From Erysipelotrichales bacterium (lineage in GTDB: Bacteria; Bacillota_I; Bacilli_A; Acholeplasmatales; WRBM01): a stretch of 49,995 bases of DNA. This document shows positions 33,803 to 42,477 of this stretch, piece by piece (the stretch's first letter is position 1; the number at the start of each line of letters is the position of its first letter). The position numbers and the translations under genes are program-made. The stretch spans positions 1 through 49,995 of the forward strand of contig WRBM01000011.1 in the NCBI GenBank assembly GCA_009784525.1, given 5' to 3'. The notes below the pieces were generated by a model. That model was not told the origin of the DNA, searched no databases, and worked only from the letters and a program-made list of their open reading frames with translations.

Positions 33803-34705
33803 ATGATTATTACAGCTTGTATTTATAACTATCATTACGAAAGTAAGTATTTTTCGGTAAAAATAAAAGGCGGATTGGTCTTTTTCTATATGCAACAAAG
33901 CACGATAAAAAAATTTGGCCGTTATTTATATAAAGGTCGTTTTATTTCGTTTGAGTATGACGAAGCAAAAAAGAAAATTGTTGAAGGCAAGACCGCTCAT
34001 CCAGTAATTAATATTATCAAAATCATTAAAAATCGTCAATATCGACAAGAAGTATATTATGATCTTTCTAACATTCAGAAAGGAATCAAAAATTTAATTA
34101 ATGAACTCGACAATTTAATGTTTCTAGATTTTGAACTTTCTATGCATGATTTTGATATGCCAGCTGACTTTACTGCTGAAATTATTCAGGCAGGAATTGT
34201 CATTTGCAATAAGGACTTCAATATTTTAGAATATATTAGGATGTCTGTAAAACCATCGGTTTTTAAACTTAGTAAAAGAACTAAGAAATTTCTATCAATC
34301 GATTTTGAAAGTGTCAATCAATGGGATAATTATGAAAGCTTTTATCACGTTTTCAAAGGATTAATTGCAAAATATAGTCCAAATATTATTGTTTGGGGCC
34401 GAAACGATATTCTATCTTTAAAAGATTCCTATGAACTTAATCAAGTTCCTAGCTTAGCAAACGAAACAAACTTTATTAATCTTTTACAGCTTATCAAAAA
34501 CTATTACAATGTCAAAAATGATATAGGGCTATTTAGGGCTTATGAACGTTTTACGGGGCAAACCAGAAGCGCACAAAGTCATGATGCCCTAGAAGACGCG
34601 ACAGTAACGCTTAATGTTTTCCGTACTTTCAAAAACCTGATTAATAATGGTGATTATAAGAAGATTTCCTTTGATAATCCGAAAACGGAAACTAAAGAAA
34701 AATGA
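33803..34705 (+). CDS. DEDDh 3'-5' exonuclease-domain protein
   Basis: 300 residues from ATG 33803, chosen because AAAGGG lies 9 bases upstream; ATG 33794 overlaps that site. Residues 1 to about 100 are a region I do not recognise (basic, with YKGRFISFEYDEAKKK). Residues about 105-285 are a DnaQ-like exonuclease with the four acidic positions: LDFELS, the segment IQAGIVICN, NIIVWGRND, and HDALEDATVT with the histidine. It would trim single-stranded DNA or RNA 3' ends. It overlaps the priA-like gene by four bases (ATGA), so the two are coupled. Confidence 0.82.
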   Translation: MIITACIYNYHYESKYFSVKIKGGLVFFYMQQSTIKKFGRYLYKGRFISFEYDEAKKKIVEGKTAHPVINIIKIIKNRQYRQEVYYDLSNIQKGIKNLINELDNLMFLDFELSMHDFDMPADFTAEIIQAGIVICNKDFNILEYIRMSVKPSVFKLSKRTKKFLSIDFESVNQWDNYESFYHVFKGLIAKYSPNIIVWGRNDILSLKDSYELNQVPSLANETNFINLLQLIKNYYNVKNDIGLFRAYERFTGQTRSAQSHDALEDATVTLNVFRTFKNLINNGDYKKISFDNPKTETKEK

Positions 34706-36384
34706 GTTACTTTATTTTAAAAGTTTGCATATTAAACCGACCGACTTTGAATCGGCTTTTTGATTATTATGCCAAAGAAACTGTTGAACCAGGTCAAATT
34801 GTAGAAGTCGAATTTAACAAATCAATGCTTAAAGCTTTAGTAATCGAAAACAAAGAAACAAAAGTTATTGAAGGTATTAAGCCGATTAGCGCTACTACTG
34901 AACAAAAAGTTGACGAAGAAGTTATCTCTTTATTAAAAATGCTTGTTAAAAAATACTTTTTTTCTTATAGTCAAGCCATTAAAATCCTCTTTCCTAAAAA
35001 ACAGTTGCCTTTAAATGCTTTTAATAACTTACTAAAAAATAGTGGTTTTCAAACTTTTTATTTAAAAGAAAGTCTTGGAAGCTATCTAGAAAAAAATAGC
35101 AATTTTTTAAAGAATTATCAGGAAGTTTTAATTGTTTGTCCTGATTTAAGAAGCGTAAAACAAACAAAGTTATTAATTAAAGATAAAAATGCCTCGGTTA
35201 TTCATAAAAATGAAATTGGCCTTATTTATCCTAATGTCGACTTAATAATAATTAGAGAGGTGACAAATTATCGTTATCGGATTAATAAATTTAATCCAAT
35301 CGAAACACTTGAGCTTGCTAGTTTTAAGGCAAGATTTAGAAATATTCCATTGATTTTAGAAGATCGGGAGTTTACGGTTAATCTGTATAAAGCTTTTCTC
35401 GATAAAGAAATAAAACTTTTCAATGATTTTGAAATTATTGATGATAAACCATTAATTCATTTAGTTGAAATGAACCAAGAACTACAAAAAGGTAATATTT
35501 CTTTGATAAGCGAAAACTTAAAAAGAATAGTTGCTGATAATATCTTGCAAACAAAACGGTCGTTATTAGTGCATCCTTTTAAAGGTTATGCCCATTTGAT
35601 TGCTTGTCGTAGTTGTGGCGAAGTCATTAAATGTTCTCTTTGTCTAAAAGTACTTGCTTATCATAAAGAAAATAATATGATGAGTTGCTCCTGTGGATTT
35701 AAGAAAGAAGGGCTAGATAATTGTTTGGCATGCGATAATAAAACCTTTATTGAAAGTTATCCTGGCCTGGAGCAATTTCAGGAAGAACTTAAAAACCATT
35801 TTCCTAAAGCGCAAATTGTTATCGCTGATTTTAAAGAAAAATGGAAGAACGCAGATATCGTGTTAACGACTGATATTGGCTTAAGCACTAAAGATTTTTC
35901 GTTAGTTGGTCTTTTAAATTTTGACTTTTATAACAATTTAAAGGATTTTAATTCTAAAGAGCGCTGTTTTCTAGATTTAAGAACTGTCATCAATAATCTA
36001 AACGATAAAGAAAAGCAAACAGACTTAATAATTCAAGCTTTTAATTTTTGTAACGATGCCTTAGAATTTGCGCTTAACAATGACTTTGAAGGTTTTTATG
36101 AGGAAGAAATTGCTAATCGCGAAAGAACTCATACTTCTCCTTTTAGGAATAGCTTGAAACTGGAAATCTATGGTCCAAAAAGAGAAGCTAAAGCCCTGGA
36201 TATTTTCTTTGAATTACAAAAAGATAAGCTTTTAAGAGTATTAAGGCCACTTTCTTCCAAAGTAAAACAAAAGTGTCAGGTAATAATAATTAATTATCCG
36301 CCTGATTATCCGTTCGAAAGGCAGTTGCAAGGCTTGACTGAAAAATATAGCGGAATAAGTTTTTTAGTGGAAAGAGTATCCTAA
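34702..36384 (+). CDS. PriA-like protein lacking the helicase motor motifs
   Basis: 560 residues against about 730-800 for PriA. Recognisable PriA parts are the 3'-DNA-binding start (RPTLNRLFDYYAKETVEPGQ), the zinc-binding segment with eight cysteines (302, 305, 311, 314, 329, 331, 341, 344; ACRSCGEVIKCSLC), the stretch after it (PGLEQFQEELKNHFPKAQIV) and a C-terminal domain (LEIYGPKREAKALDIFFELQ). The Walker A motif (GVTGSGKTE in PriA) is absent: the position reads YLKESLGSYL. DEEH is replaced by REVT, GTQM-KG by TTDIGLSTKD, and the AGRAGR arginine finger is missing. The frame is intact over its whole length. It cannot be an ATP-driven helicase; a structural role in restart-primosome assembly is possible. 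Confidence 0.8.
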   Translation: MSYFILKVCILNRPTLNRLFDYYAKETVEPGQIVEVEFNKSMLKALVIENKETKVIEGIKPISATTEQKVDEEVISLLKMLVKKYFFSYSQAIKILFPKKQLPLNAFNNLLKNSGFQTFYLKESLGSYLEKNSNFLKNYQEVLIVCPDLRSVKQTKLLIKDKNASVIHKNEIGLIYPNVDLIIIREVTNYRYRINKFNPIETLELASFKARFRNIPLILEDREFTVNLYKAFLDKEIKLFNDFEIIDDKPLIHLVEMNQELQKGNISLISENLKRIVADNILQTKRSLLVHPFKGYAHLIACRSCGEVIKCSLCLKVLAYHKENNMMSCSCGFKKEGLDNCLACDNKTFIESYPGLEQFQEELKNHFPKAQIVIADFKEKWKNADIVLTTDIGLSTKDFSLVGLLNFDFYNNLKDFNSKERCFLDLRTVINNLNDKEKQTDLIIQAFNFCNDALEFALNNDFEGFYEEEIANRERTHTSPFRNSLKLEIYGPKREAKALDIFFELQKDKLLRVLRPLSSKVKQKCQVIIINYPPDYPFERQLQGLTEKYSGISFLVERVS

Positions 36385-36409
36385 TGGTGTTTTTGGGTCC
36401 TAATTATTG

Positions 36410-36415
36410 TATAAT
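36410..36415 (+). promoter_or_regulatory. -10 element before the CCA-adding enzyme gene
   Basis: TTGTATAAT with TATAAT at 36410-36415, 23 bases before the ATG, in the only gap between the priA-like gene and cca. The -35 is unclear. Confidence 0.4.
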
Positions 36416-36437
36416 ATTTAATAAGGTGAGATGAATT

Positions 36438-37622
36438 ATGGGTTTAGAAAGTGGAATTAAAATTATTAAAATCCTGGAAAATAATGGCTATGAAGCTTTT
36501 TTTGTTGGTGGAGCAGTCCGTGATTATTTATTAAAAAGGGAAATAAAGGATATTGATATCACAACTAACTGCTTACCTGATAAAGTATTGGAATTATTTA
36601 AGGGTGTCGAAACTGGCAAGAAGTATGGCTGTGTAACGGTTTTTCAAGATGGCTTTTCCTTTGAAGTAACAACTTATCGTTTTGATGGTAAATATATTGA
36701 TTCCCGTCATCCTAACGAAATTAGTTTCGCTTCCGATGTTAAAGAAGATATTGCCAGAAGGGATTTTACTGTCAATGCGCTTTTGATGGATAAAAATTTT
36801 AAAGTTTATGATTATGTTAATGGCTTAGAGGATTTAAAAAACAAAATGCTTCGGGCAGTCGGTAACCATCATGAACGCTTTAAAGAAGATGCCTTAAGAC
36901 TCTTAAGGGCGATTTATTTCGCTGTAAAACTAGGATTTACTCTTGAAGAAAAAACTTTTGCGGCTATAAAAGAGGATGCCAATTTAATTTCTAAAATTGT
37001 TGGTGAAAGAGTAATTCTGGAATTAAAAAAGATTTTTGAATATGGAAAAATAACTGAAATAATTTTTTTATTGCAGGAAACTAATCTGGCTGAATTTATT
37101 CCAAATCTTAAAGTAGGAATTACTAAATTAATTAATTCGAAAAATCTGGAAGCAATGGACTTTCATCAATTTATGGCTTTAATTTTTTATCTTAATCACG
37201 AAAACTATCAAAATTATTGGCGCTTTTCCAATAAGGAGTATAGCGAATTTAATAGTATTTTTAATTTGGCTTTTGTTACAAAAGCAGATAGTTTCAATAA
37301 CTTATTAGTTTATACTTATGGGAAAAAACTTTGTTTGACTGCCAATAAAATTAATCGTATTCTCTATCAATCACCAGATCAAAGTGCTCTTATCGAAAAA
37401 ATTGATGAAAAGCTGCCAATTAAGAAAACTTGTGAACTTAAGTTTAAGGGCGGCGAACTCATTAGTTTATATAATTTAAAGGGTGTCCAGTTTATTGGGG
37501 CCATCGTTGATGATATTAAGTTTCAAGTTATTAACCATATACTTAAAAATGATTATCAGGAAATCAAAACTTACGTCGAAAATAAATATTTAGGCGGTGT
37601 TCTTTTTGACAAAAAAGTTTGA
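36438..37622 (+). CDS. cca: CCA tRNA nucleotidyltransferase
   Basis: 394 residues, class II. The head domain has FFVGGAVRDYLLKREIKDID with the catalytic DID carboxylates, then TGKKYGCVTVF, FEVTTYRFDG, RRDFTVNALLMD and RFKEDALRLLRAIYFAVKLG. The C-terminal body is the helical tRNA-binding region. It adds or repairs the 3'-CCA of tRNAs. Start ATG follows AAGGTGAG. It is full length and looks active. Confidence 0.94.
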   Translation: MGLESGIKIIKILENNGYEAFFVGGAVRDYLLKREIKDIDITTNCLPDKVLELFKGVETGKKYGCVTVFQDGFSFEVTTYRFDGKYIDSRHPNEISFASDVKEDIARRDFTVNALLMDKNFKVYDYVNGLEDLKNKMLRAVGNHHERFKEDALRLLRAIYFAVKLGFTLEEKTFAAIKEDANLISKIVGERVILELKKIFEYGKITEIIFLLQETNLAEFIPNLKVGITKLINSKNLEAMDFHQFMALIFYLNHENYQNYWRFSNKEYSEFNSIFNLAFVTKADSFNNLLVYTYGKKLCLTANKINRILYQSPDQSALIEKIDEKLPIKKTCELKFKGGELISLYNLKGVQFIGAIVDDIKFQVINHILKNDYQEIKTYVENKYLGGVLFDKKV

Positions 37623-37686
37623 TTGTTACCTTGATACTTTTCAAATAATTACCATAATTCTTCATAAGTCTTATCGGAAGAGTTTA

Positions 37687-39627
37687 ATGAAATTATTTTT
37701 GTCAGATGTTGATTTACAAACAGAACTGAAAATTCAAGAAATTTATGAGAGTGATGATTATATTAAGTATGCGGCTATTACGGTTGATAGTCTTGCTTTA
37801 AATCAGGACTATTATTTAACGGACGATCTAGGTACTAAGGCTTATCTGCAGATTGGTGCAGTCACTAGAAATCCTTTATTTGACCAACTTATTTCTTATA
37901 ATGGTCCACTAGGGATATCTTATCATAATCAGAAAACGGATTTTAGACTCTATTCGCCAGTAAGTAAAAAAGTAGAAATAGAATTATTAAGTCCCGAGGG
38001 AAATTTTGCAGTTTATCCACTTAAACATTTTTTTGGTTGTTATCAAGTGACAATTAATGGTAATCTGGATAAATATCGCTATCGTTATCGAATAAACATT
38101 AATAATCAGGAAGTGCTGACCCTTGATCCATATGCAGTTGCCAGCGATGCCAAAAGAGATTATAATTATATTATTGATTGGCAGAAGAGCTATCAGTTTA
38201 AATATCCAAGACCTGAATTTAGCGGTAAAGCGACAGATATGGTGATTTACGAGGCAAGCATTCGTGATTTAACTAGTAAGACAAATTTGCCAAAAGAAGT
38301 GAAAGGAAGCTTTAAAGGCTTGCTGCAAGCCCCAAAAACAACCTCTGGTCAAGATACAGCTTTAGAATATATTAGCTCTCTTGGTATTACTCATCTCCAG
38401 CTTTTACCGATTTTTGATTTCAATAGCGATGGTACCGATTATAATTGGGGTTATAATCCGGAACAATATAATATTCCATATGGTTTTTATAGTAGTAACC
38501 CCAATTGTCCTTACACTAGAATTAATGAGCTTAAGCAATTTATTGACCGAGTTCATCAGCTAGGAATGCGGGTTTCGATGGATGTCGTTTTTAATCATGT
38601 TTATGATCTTGAGTCTTTTTCTATGCAAAAGTTAGTACCTGGGTATAGTTATCGTTATGATAAGACAAATTTAAGAACTAACAGTTCCGGCTGCGGCAAT
38701 GATTTAGCTACGGAAAGAAAAATGATCAGAAAACTGATTGTTGATTCAATTTGCTTCTGGAGCGAAAAGTATGCAATAAGCGCCTTTCGCCTTGATTTAA
38801 TGGGATTAATTGATATTGAAACTTTAAATGAAATCAAACGGGCAGTAAACAAATATGATTGTGGAATTATGCTTTATGGCGAAGGTTGGAATATTGAATC
38901 TACTTTGCCAATAACGGAAAGAAGTACAATTGAGAATCAAGAAAAATTACCTGGGATTGCTCATTTTAACGACAGATTTCGTGATTTAATAACAATTAAT
39001 TTGGCAAATACACTTAAAGGTGTTAAGGAATTATTTTTAGGCTCACCAAGCCTTTTTTCCAGCCCCGCAAAAAGCATTAATTATGTTGAATGTCATGATA
39101 ACAAAACACTTTTTGACTATTTATCAGTAAATAACAAGGAAAACATTTATGATTTTCATCGACTAAGCACTCAGTTGGTTTTATTAGCCCAAGGAATTCC
39201 TTTTATACATGCCGGACAGGAATTTTACAGAACTAAACAAGGTAGCGATAATTCCTATCAGGAAAGTGATGAAATCAATGGCATTGACTGGGAAGAAAAG
39301 GATAAATATTTAGAATATAGTCAAATGGTTAAAGATTTAATCACAATCCGCAAAAAATATCCATTATTCAGAATATCAAAATTTTCAGCTATTATGGAAA
39401 GAATAAGCTTTATTGATAAACTTTCCGACAGTAATCACCTAGTTTTTGATTTAAAAGCTAAAACTTATCAGTTTCGCTTAATTATTAAGAATAATTATCA
39501 CAATTATATGTTAAAATATTTACAACCTGTCTATAATATTTTCGACGGAAAAAGAAAAGTCAGGATTAAGGGAACAAATTTTAATTTGACTTTTCCTGCA
39601 ATTTACATTTATCAACTGGAGGTTTAA
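37687..39627 (+). CDS. pulA: Type I pullulanase (alpha-1,6 debranching enzyme), cytoplasmic
   Basis: 646 residues from ATG 37687, chosen for GGAAGAG 6 bases upstream and because a longer frame from 37597 starts inside cca. There is no signal peptide, so the enzyme acts inside the cell on glycogen or imported dextrins. It has an N-terminal domain, a CBM48-like domain (LYSPVSKKVEIELLSPEGN) and a GH13 catalytic domain with the pullulanase signature YNWGYNPEQYNIPYG, DVVFNHVY, the nucleophile region AFRLDLMGLID, the acid in YGEGW, and ECHDNKTLFD. It starts 64 bases after the cca stop; yhaM starts 2 bases after its end. Confidence 0.93.
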   Translation: MKLFLSDVDLQTELKIQEIYESDDYIKYAAITVDSLALNQDYYLTDDLGTKAYLQIGAVTRNPLFDQLISYNGPLGISYHNQKTDFRLYSPVSKKVEIELLSPEGNFAVYPLKHFFGCYQVTINGNLDKYRYRYRININNQEVLTLDPYAVASDAKRDYNYIIDWQKSYQFKYPRPEFSGKATDMVIYEASIRDLTSKTNLPKEVKGSFKGLLQAPKTTSGQDTALEYISSLGITHLQLLPIFDFNSDGTDYNWGYNPEQYNIPYGFYSSNPNCPYTRINELKQFIDRVHQLGMRVSMDVVFNHVYDLESFSMQKLVPGYSYRYDKTNLRTNSSGCGNDLATERKMIRKLIVDSICFWSEKYAISAFRLDLMGLIDIETLNEIKRAVNKYDCGIMLYGEGWNIESTLPITERSTIENQEKLPGIAHFNDRFRDLITINLANTLKGVKELFLGSPSLFSSPAKSINYVECHDNKTLFDYLSVNNKENIYDFHRLSTQLVLLAQGIPFIHAGQEFYRTKQGSDNSYQESDEINGIDWEEKDKYLEYSQMVKDLITIRKKYPLFRISKFSAIMERISFIDKLSDSNHLVFDLKAKTYQFRLIIKNNYHNYMLKYLQPVYNIFDGKRKVRIKGTNFNLTFPAIYIYQLEV

Positions 39628-39629
39628 TC

Positions 39630-40532
39630 ATGGAAAAATTCTACGCAAGAGTTAATGGCTTTAACCAGAATAAAGATCTCGTCAGCGTAATCGTTGAAAC
39701 AGTACCTAAAAAAGTATTCGGAATCCGGATTGTCAGAGAGCAAATAGAGTTACTAAAAGTTGGTTATATTTATTTTATGGAAACAGAAAGTTTTGAGCGT
39801 AAGCCAGGAGAGCTTTCCTTACGTCTTTTGAACTTCGAGGAAATATTTGGCAAAGAGCCTGATACGGCTATTGAAGAAGCATTGAAAGCCTTCTTTCCTG
39901 AGTGTGAAGGTCTTATTGAAAGAATGAATGAAATTAATAAGTTTGTTGACAAAATTAATAATGTGATTTTAAAGACAATCACAAAAAAACTTTTAAAGCG
40001 CTACTCACCAACTTTCTTTTATTATCCGGCGGCCTCAAGAATGCATCACAATTATTTGGGTGGCTTAGCTAGACATACTTTAGGAATGCTTAAGATGTCG
40101 GAATCACTTAAAGTGCTATATTCGGAAATAAATAATGATATTTTAATTTCGGGAATTGTTTTACATGATATTATGAAAATAAAAGAATACAAGACGCCAT
40201 TAGAGCCAGAATTTACTAAAGAAGGGCATCTTTTAGGTCATATCCCTTTAGGAGTTGCAGAAATCACTAAAGAGGCGTTAAGAAATGGTTTTGAAGATTC
40301 TGAAGAGGTATTGTTGCTTCAGCATATGATGATCTCTCATCACGGGCAGCTGGCTTTTGGCTCTTCTAGGAAACCAGCTTTTATTGAGGCTTTTATTTTG
40401 CATATGCTAGATAATATGAATTCAAAACTAACAGCGATTACCGATGCATTGAAAAAGACAAGTGATTTTACTTTCAGTGAAAATGTTGCGGCGGCTGAAA
40501 AAACTAGCTTTTATAAACATGGTATAAAATAA
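39630..40532 (+). CDS. yhaM: 3'-5' exoribonuclease YhaM (OB + HD domains)
   Basis: 300 residues. The N-terminal part is short for the OB domain; the HD domain starts about residue 135. HHNYLGGLARHTLGMLKMSE, ISGIVLHDIMKIKEYKTP (the HD pair) and LLQHMMISHHGQLAFGSSRK followed by EAFILHMLDNMNSKL supply the metal ligands of the family. YhaM shortens RNA 3' ends in Gram-positive bacteria. Start ATG follows CTGGAGG and is nearly coupled to pulA. A strong terminator follows. Confidence 0.92.
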   Translation: MEKFYARVNGFNQNKDLVSVIVETVPKKVFGIRIVREQIELLKVGYIYFMETESFERKPGELSLRLLNFEEIFGKEPDTAIEEALKAFFPECEGLIERMNEINKFVDKINNVILKTITKKLLKRYSPTFFYYPAASRMHHNYLGGLARHTLGMLKMSESLKVLYSEINNDILISGIVLHDIMKIKEYKTPLEPEFTKEGHLLGHIPLGVAEITKEALRNGFEDSEEVLLLQHMMISHHGQLAFGSSRKPAFIEAFILHMLDNMNSKLTAITDALKKTSDFTFSENVAAAEKTSFYKHGIK

Positions 40533-40551
40533 CTAATAAATTAAGTGTATT

Positions 40552-40577
40552 AATCATCCAAAACGGATGATTTTTTA
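40552..40577 (+). terminator. Terminator of the cca-pulA-yhaM run
   Basis: AATCATCC (40552-40559) / GGATGATT (40565-40572), 5-base loop, then TTTTTT. Confidence 0.9.
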
Positions 40578-40701
40578 TTTTTAAAATCGGTTTAAAATAA
40601 GTAATTTTTATGGAAAATATTTTTATTGAGTACTATATATGCTAGTATTGAGTATGCTAATACTCGTAATAGCATTTTATGCCGAAAAATGTCGTTTTTT
40701 C

Positions 40702-40730
40702 TTGACAAAGGTATCGTGCTATGTTATATT
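40702..40730 (+). promoter_or_regulatory. Strong promoter of the GT80-like lipoprotein gene
   Basis: TTGACA (40702-40707), 17 bp, TATATT (40725-40730) with extended -10 TG at 40722-40723. The -35 is consensus. The leader is about 28 bases. Confidence 0.8.
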
Positions 40731-40764
40731 AGATATTAGTTTTTTAAAATTAAGGAGAAATATT

Positions 40765-42339
40765 ATGAAAAAGATTTCAATAGTTGTTCTTGGTTGCCTG
40801 TTTTTATTACTATTAGTTGGTTGTAATAATAGTTACCGAGATCGGGTTGATGAGTTGGAATATGAAAATCAAACTCTACGTAGTCAATTAACCGAATTAC
40901 AGAATGAGAATAAATCACTAAAAGATTCTTTGGCAGACAGAAACTTAAGAATTAGTGATTTGGAAAAAACCATCTCAGAATTAGAAGCTGATTTAGCATC
41001 CTCAAAAACATTGATTGCTGATCTTACAGCAGAAAGAGATGCTTTGCGATTAGAAGTAGCGGAATTATTACTTAAAATTGCCATACTTGATGAACAAATA
41101 GCTACCTTACTTGGACGCATAGATAACACGGTTTTTGTTTACTTTACTTTTGGTACCTTACCGACTTTATATGCTTCACTTCACTTTCTAAGTCACTCAA
41201 ATCCGAGTTATGTTTTTTTCACAAGAAACGATACTTTTGATGTAGCCCAAATGCCTAATCACGTTACTCAAATCAGAGATGTAACTTATGGTACATTGCC
41301 ATCTTCTGAAATTGCAGAAATTGCCCGTGAAACAATAGCCGAACTAGAAGAGGCTTATCACAGTCCAAATTTTCATTTCTTTGTAGATGATCTACGAGTA
41401 TTATTACCATATTATGCTTTACTGAGAAATGAAATTCCAGAGAGTCGTTTTCGAATTACGTTACTATCAGATGGTGTAGGGACTTATGGAGGCATGTTTA
41501 CTGGAAATGGCGTTGATAATCGTTTTGTTGGAGCGAATGGCTTTAATAACTGGCGCGACAGAAGAACTGATTTAAATGCTTTCTGGTTACCATTAATAAG
41601 TAGTGAAAACCAACTAACGGCGGCAAACTATGAGGCAATTTTACTTAATTTTGATTTGGCATACGTGGCTTCACAAAGGACAAATGTAGAATATTGGATG
41701 CAATTTCCAGAATTTGGCTTACTAAGAGACGATGTAATGCCAGAAGTCAGGGCTGAACTATTAAGAACAAACTTAGTAAAAGTAATGCCTTTTAATATGC
41801 TTGATCAACTAAGCCAGACTAGAAGAGATATCTTCTTTGATGCAACGCTCGGCAATCCGTCATTTGCGGTTGATGAAGAAGTTAGTTTAAGAACAATGCT
41901 TGATGGTTTATTTGACAGTGAAAAGCCAGTTATGATTATTAGCGGAACCCACTCGGGTGGCGTTAGTGGTGGCGGTTACGGAGTTCCAAGCTTCTTAACT
42001 GCTCTTGAAAATATTGTTGCGACATTTGGCGATGATTATGTTTTAATGTATAAGCCACACCCATCTTGGAATTCTTCATTGTCAGGAAATCAACCAGTAA
42101 TTGATTTTATGGCAGAAAATGATATTTTTATCTTGCCACCTAGATTGCCAATGGAAGTATTGATGTGGGCCTACCCTAATGTTTTTATTGGTGGTTATTC
42201 ATCATCGTTATATATGTCAGCTAGAGTCGAACAAGTAAGGTTTTCGATTGGTAACTTTGCTACTGGCGGAATCAACCATAACATTATGTACGTTCTTTAT
42301 CAGTTTGGTTTCTTCGCTGATATGGATTATGCATTTTAA
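40765..42339 (+). CDS. Lipoprotein with coiled coil and GT80 sialyltransferase-like domain
   Basis: 524 residues from ATG 40765 (AAGGAG upstream; a longer frame to 40639 would bury the signal). Residues 1-20 are a lipoprotein signal with lipobox LVGC (Cys20). Residues about 24-120 are a long leucine-heptad coiled coil. Residues about 122-524 resemble GT80 bacterial sialyltransferases such as the Pasteurella enzyme: FTFGTLPTLYASLHFL near the start; LLSDGVGTY (SDG at 235-237, in place of the D/E-D/E-G motif, second acid kept); YKPHPSW (HP at 432-433); LPMEVLMWAYP (462-471); and GGYSSSLYMSARVEQ with the serine pair. The key HP and SS elements are intact, so activity is possible. No sialic-acid synthesis or CMP-sialate gene is in the window. 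A surface-exposed nucleotide-sugar transferase is odd; trans-glycosylation or lectin use are alternatives. Confidence 0.7.
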   Translation: MKKISIVVLGCLFLLLLVGCNNSYRDRVDELEYENQTLRSQLTELQNENKSLKDSLADRNLRISDLEKTISELEADLASSKTLIADLTAERDALRLEVAELLLKIAILDEQIATLLGRIDNTVFVYFTFGTLPTLYASLHFLSHSNPSYVFFTRNDTFDVAQMPNHVTQIRDVTYGTLPSSEIAEIARETIAELEEAYHSPNFHFFVDDLRVLLPYYALLRNEIPESRFRITLLSDGVGTYGGMFTGNGVDNRFVGANGFNNWRDRRTDLNAFWLPLISSENQLTAANYEAILLNFDLAYVASQRTNVEYWMQFPEFGLLRDDVMPEVRAELLRTNLVKVMPFNMLDQLSQTRRDIFFDATLGNPSFAVDEEVSLRTMLDGLFDSEKPVMIISGTHSGGVSGGGYGVPSFLTALENIVATFGDDYVLMYKPHPSWNSSLSGNQPVIDFMAENDIFILPPRLPMEVLMWAYPNVFIGGYSSSLYMSARVEQVRFSIGNFATGGINHNIMYVLYQFGFFADMDYAF

Positions 42340-42352
42340 TTAAATAAAACTA

Positions 42353-42390
42353 CAAACCTGAGAGTGAACTTTCAGGTTTGCTTTTAGTTT
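42353..42390 (+). terminator. Terminator of the GT80-like lipoprotein gene
   Basis: CAAACCTGA (42353-42361) / TCAGGTTTG (42372-42380), 10-base loop, then a short T-rich tail (CTTTTAGTTT). Confidence 0.75.
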
Positions 42391-42405
42391 ATTTTCAAAA
42401 AAAAC

Positions 42406-42434
42406 TTGACAAGTCATTCTATTAATGATATAAT
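42406..42434 (+). promoter_or_regulatory. Consensus promoter of the queD-like gene
   Basis: TTGACA (42406-42411), 17 bp, TATAAT (42429-42434), extended -10 TG at 42426-42427. All elements are at consensus, so tight repression by the Fur box right after it makes sense. Confidence 0.85.
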
Positions 42435-42440
42435 TAAAAA

Positions 42441-42455
42441 TGAAAATGATTATCA
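42441..42455 (+). promoter_or_regulatory. Fur box over the transcription start of the queD-like gene
   Basis: TGAAAATGATTATCA differs from the 7-1-7 Fur consensus (TGATAATNATTATCA) at a single position. It begins 7 bases after the -10, over the expected start point, where binding would block transcription. Zur and PerR consensus sequences fit less well. Confidence 0.65.
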
Positions 42456-42477
42456 ATATTAAAAGGGGAATTCAATC

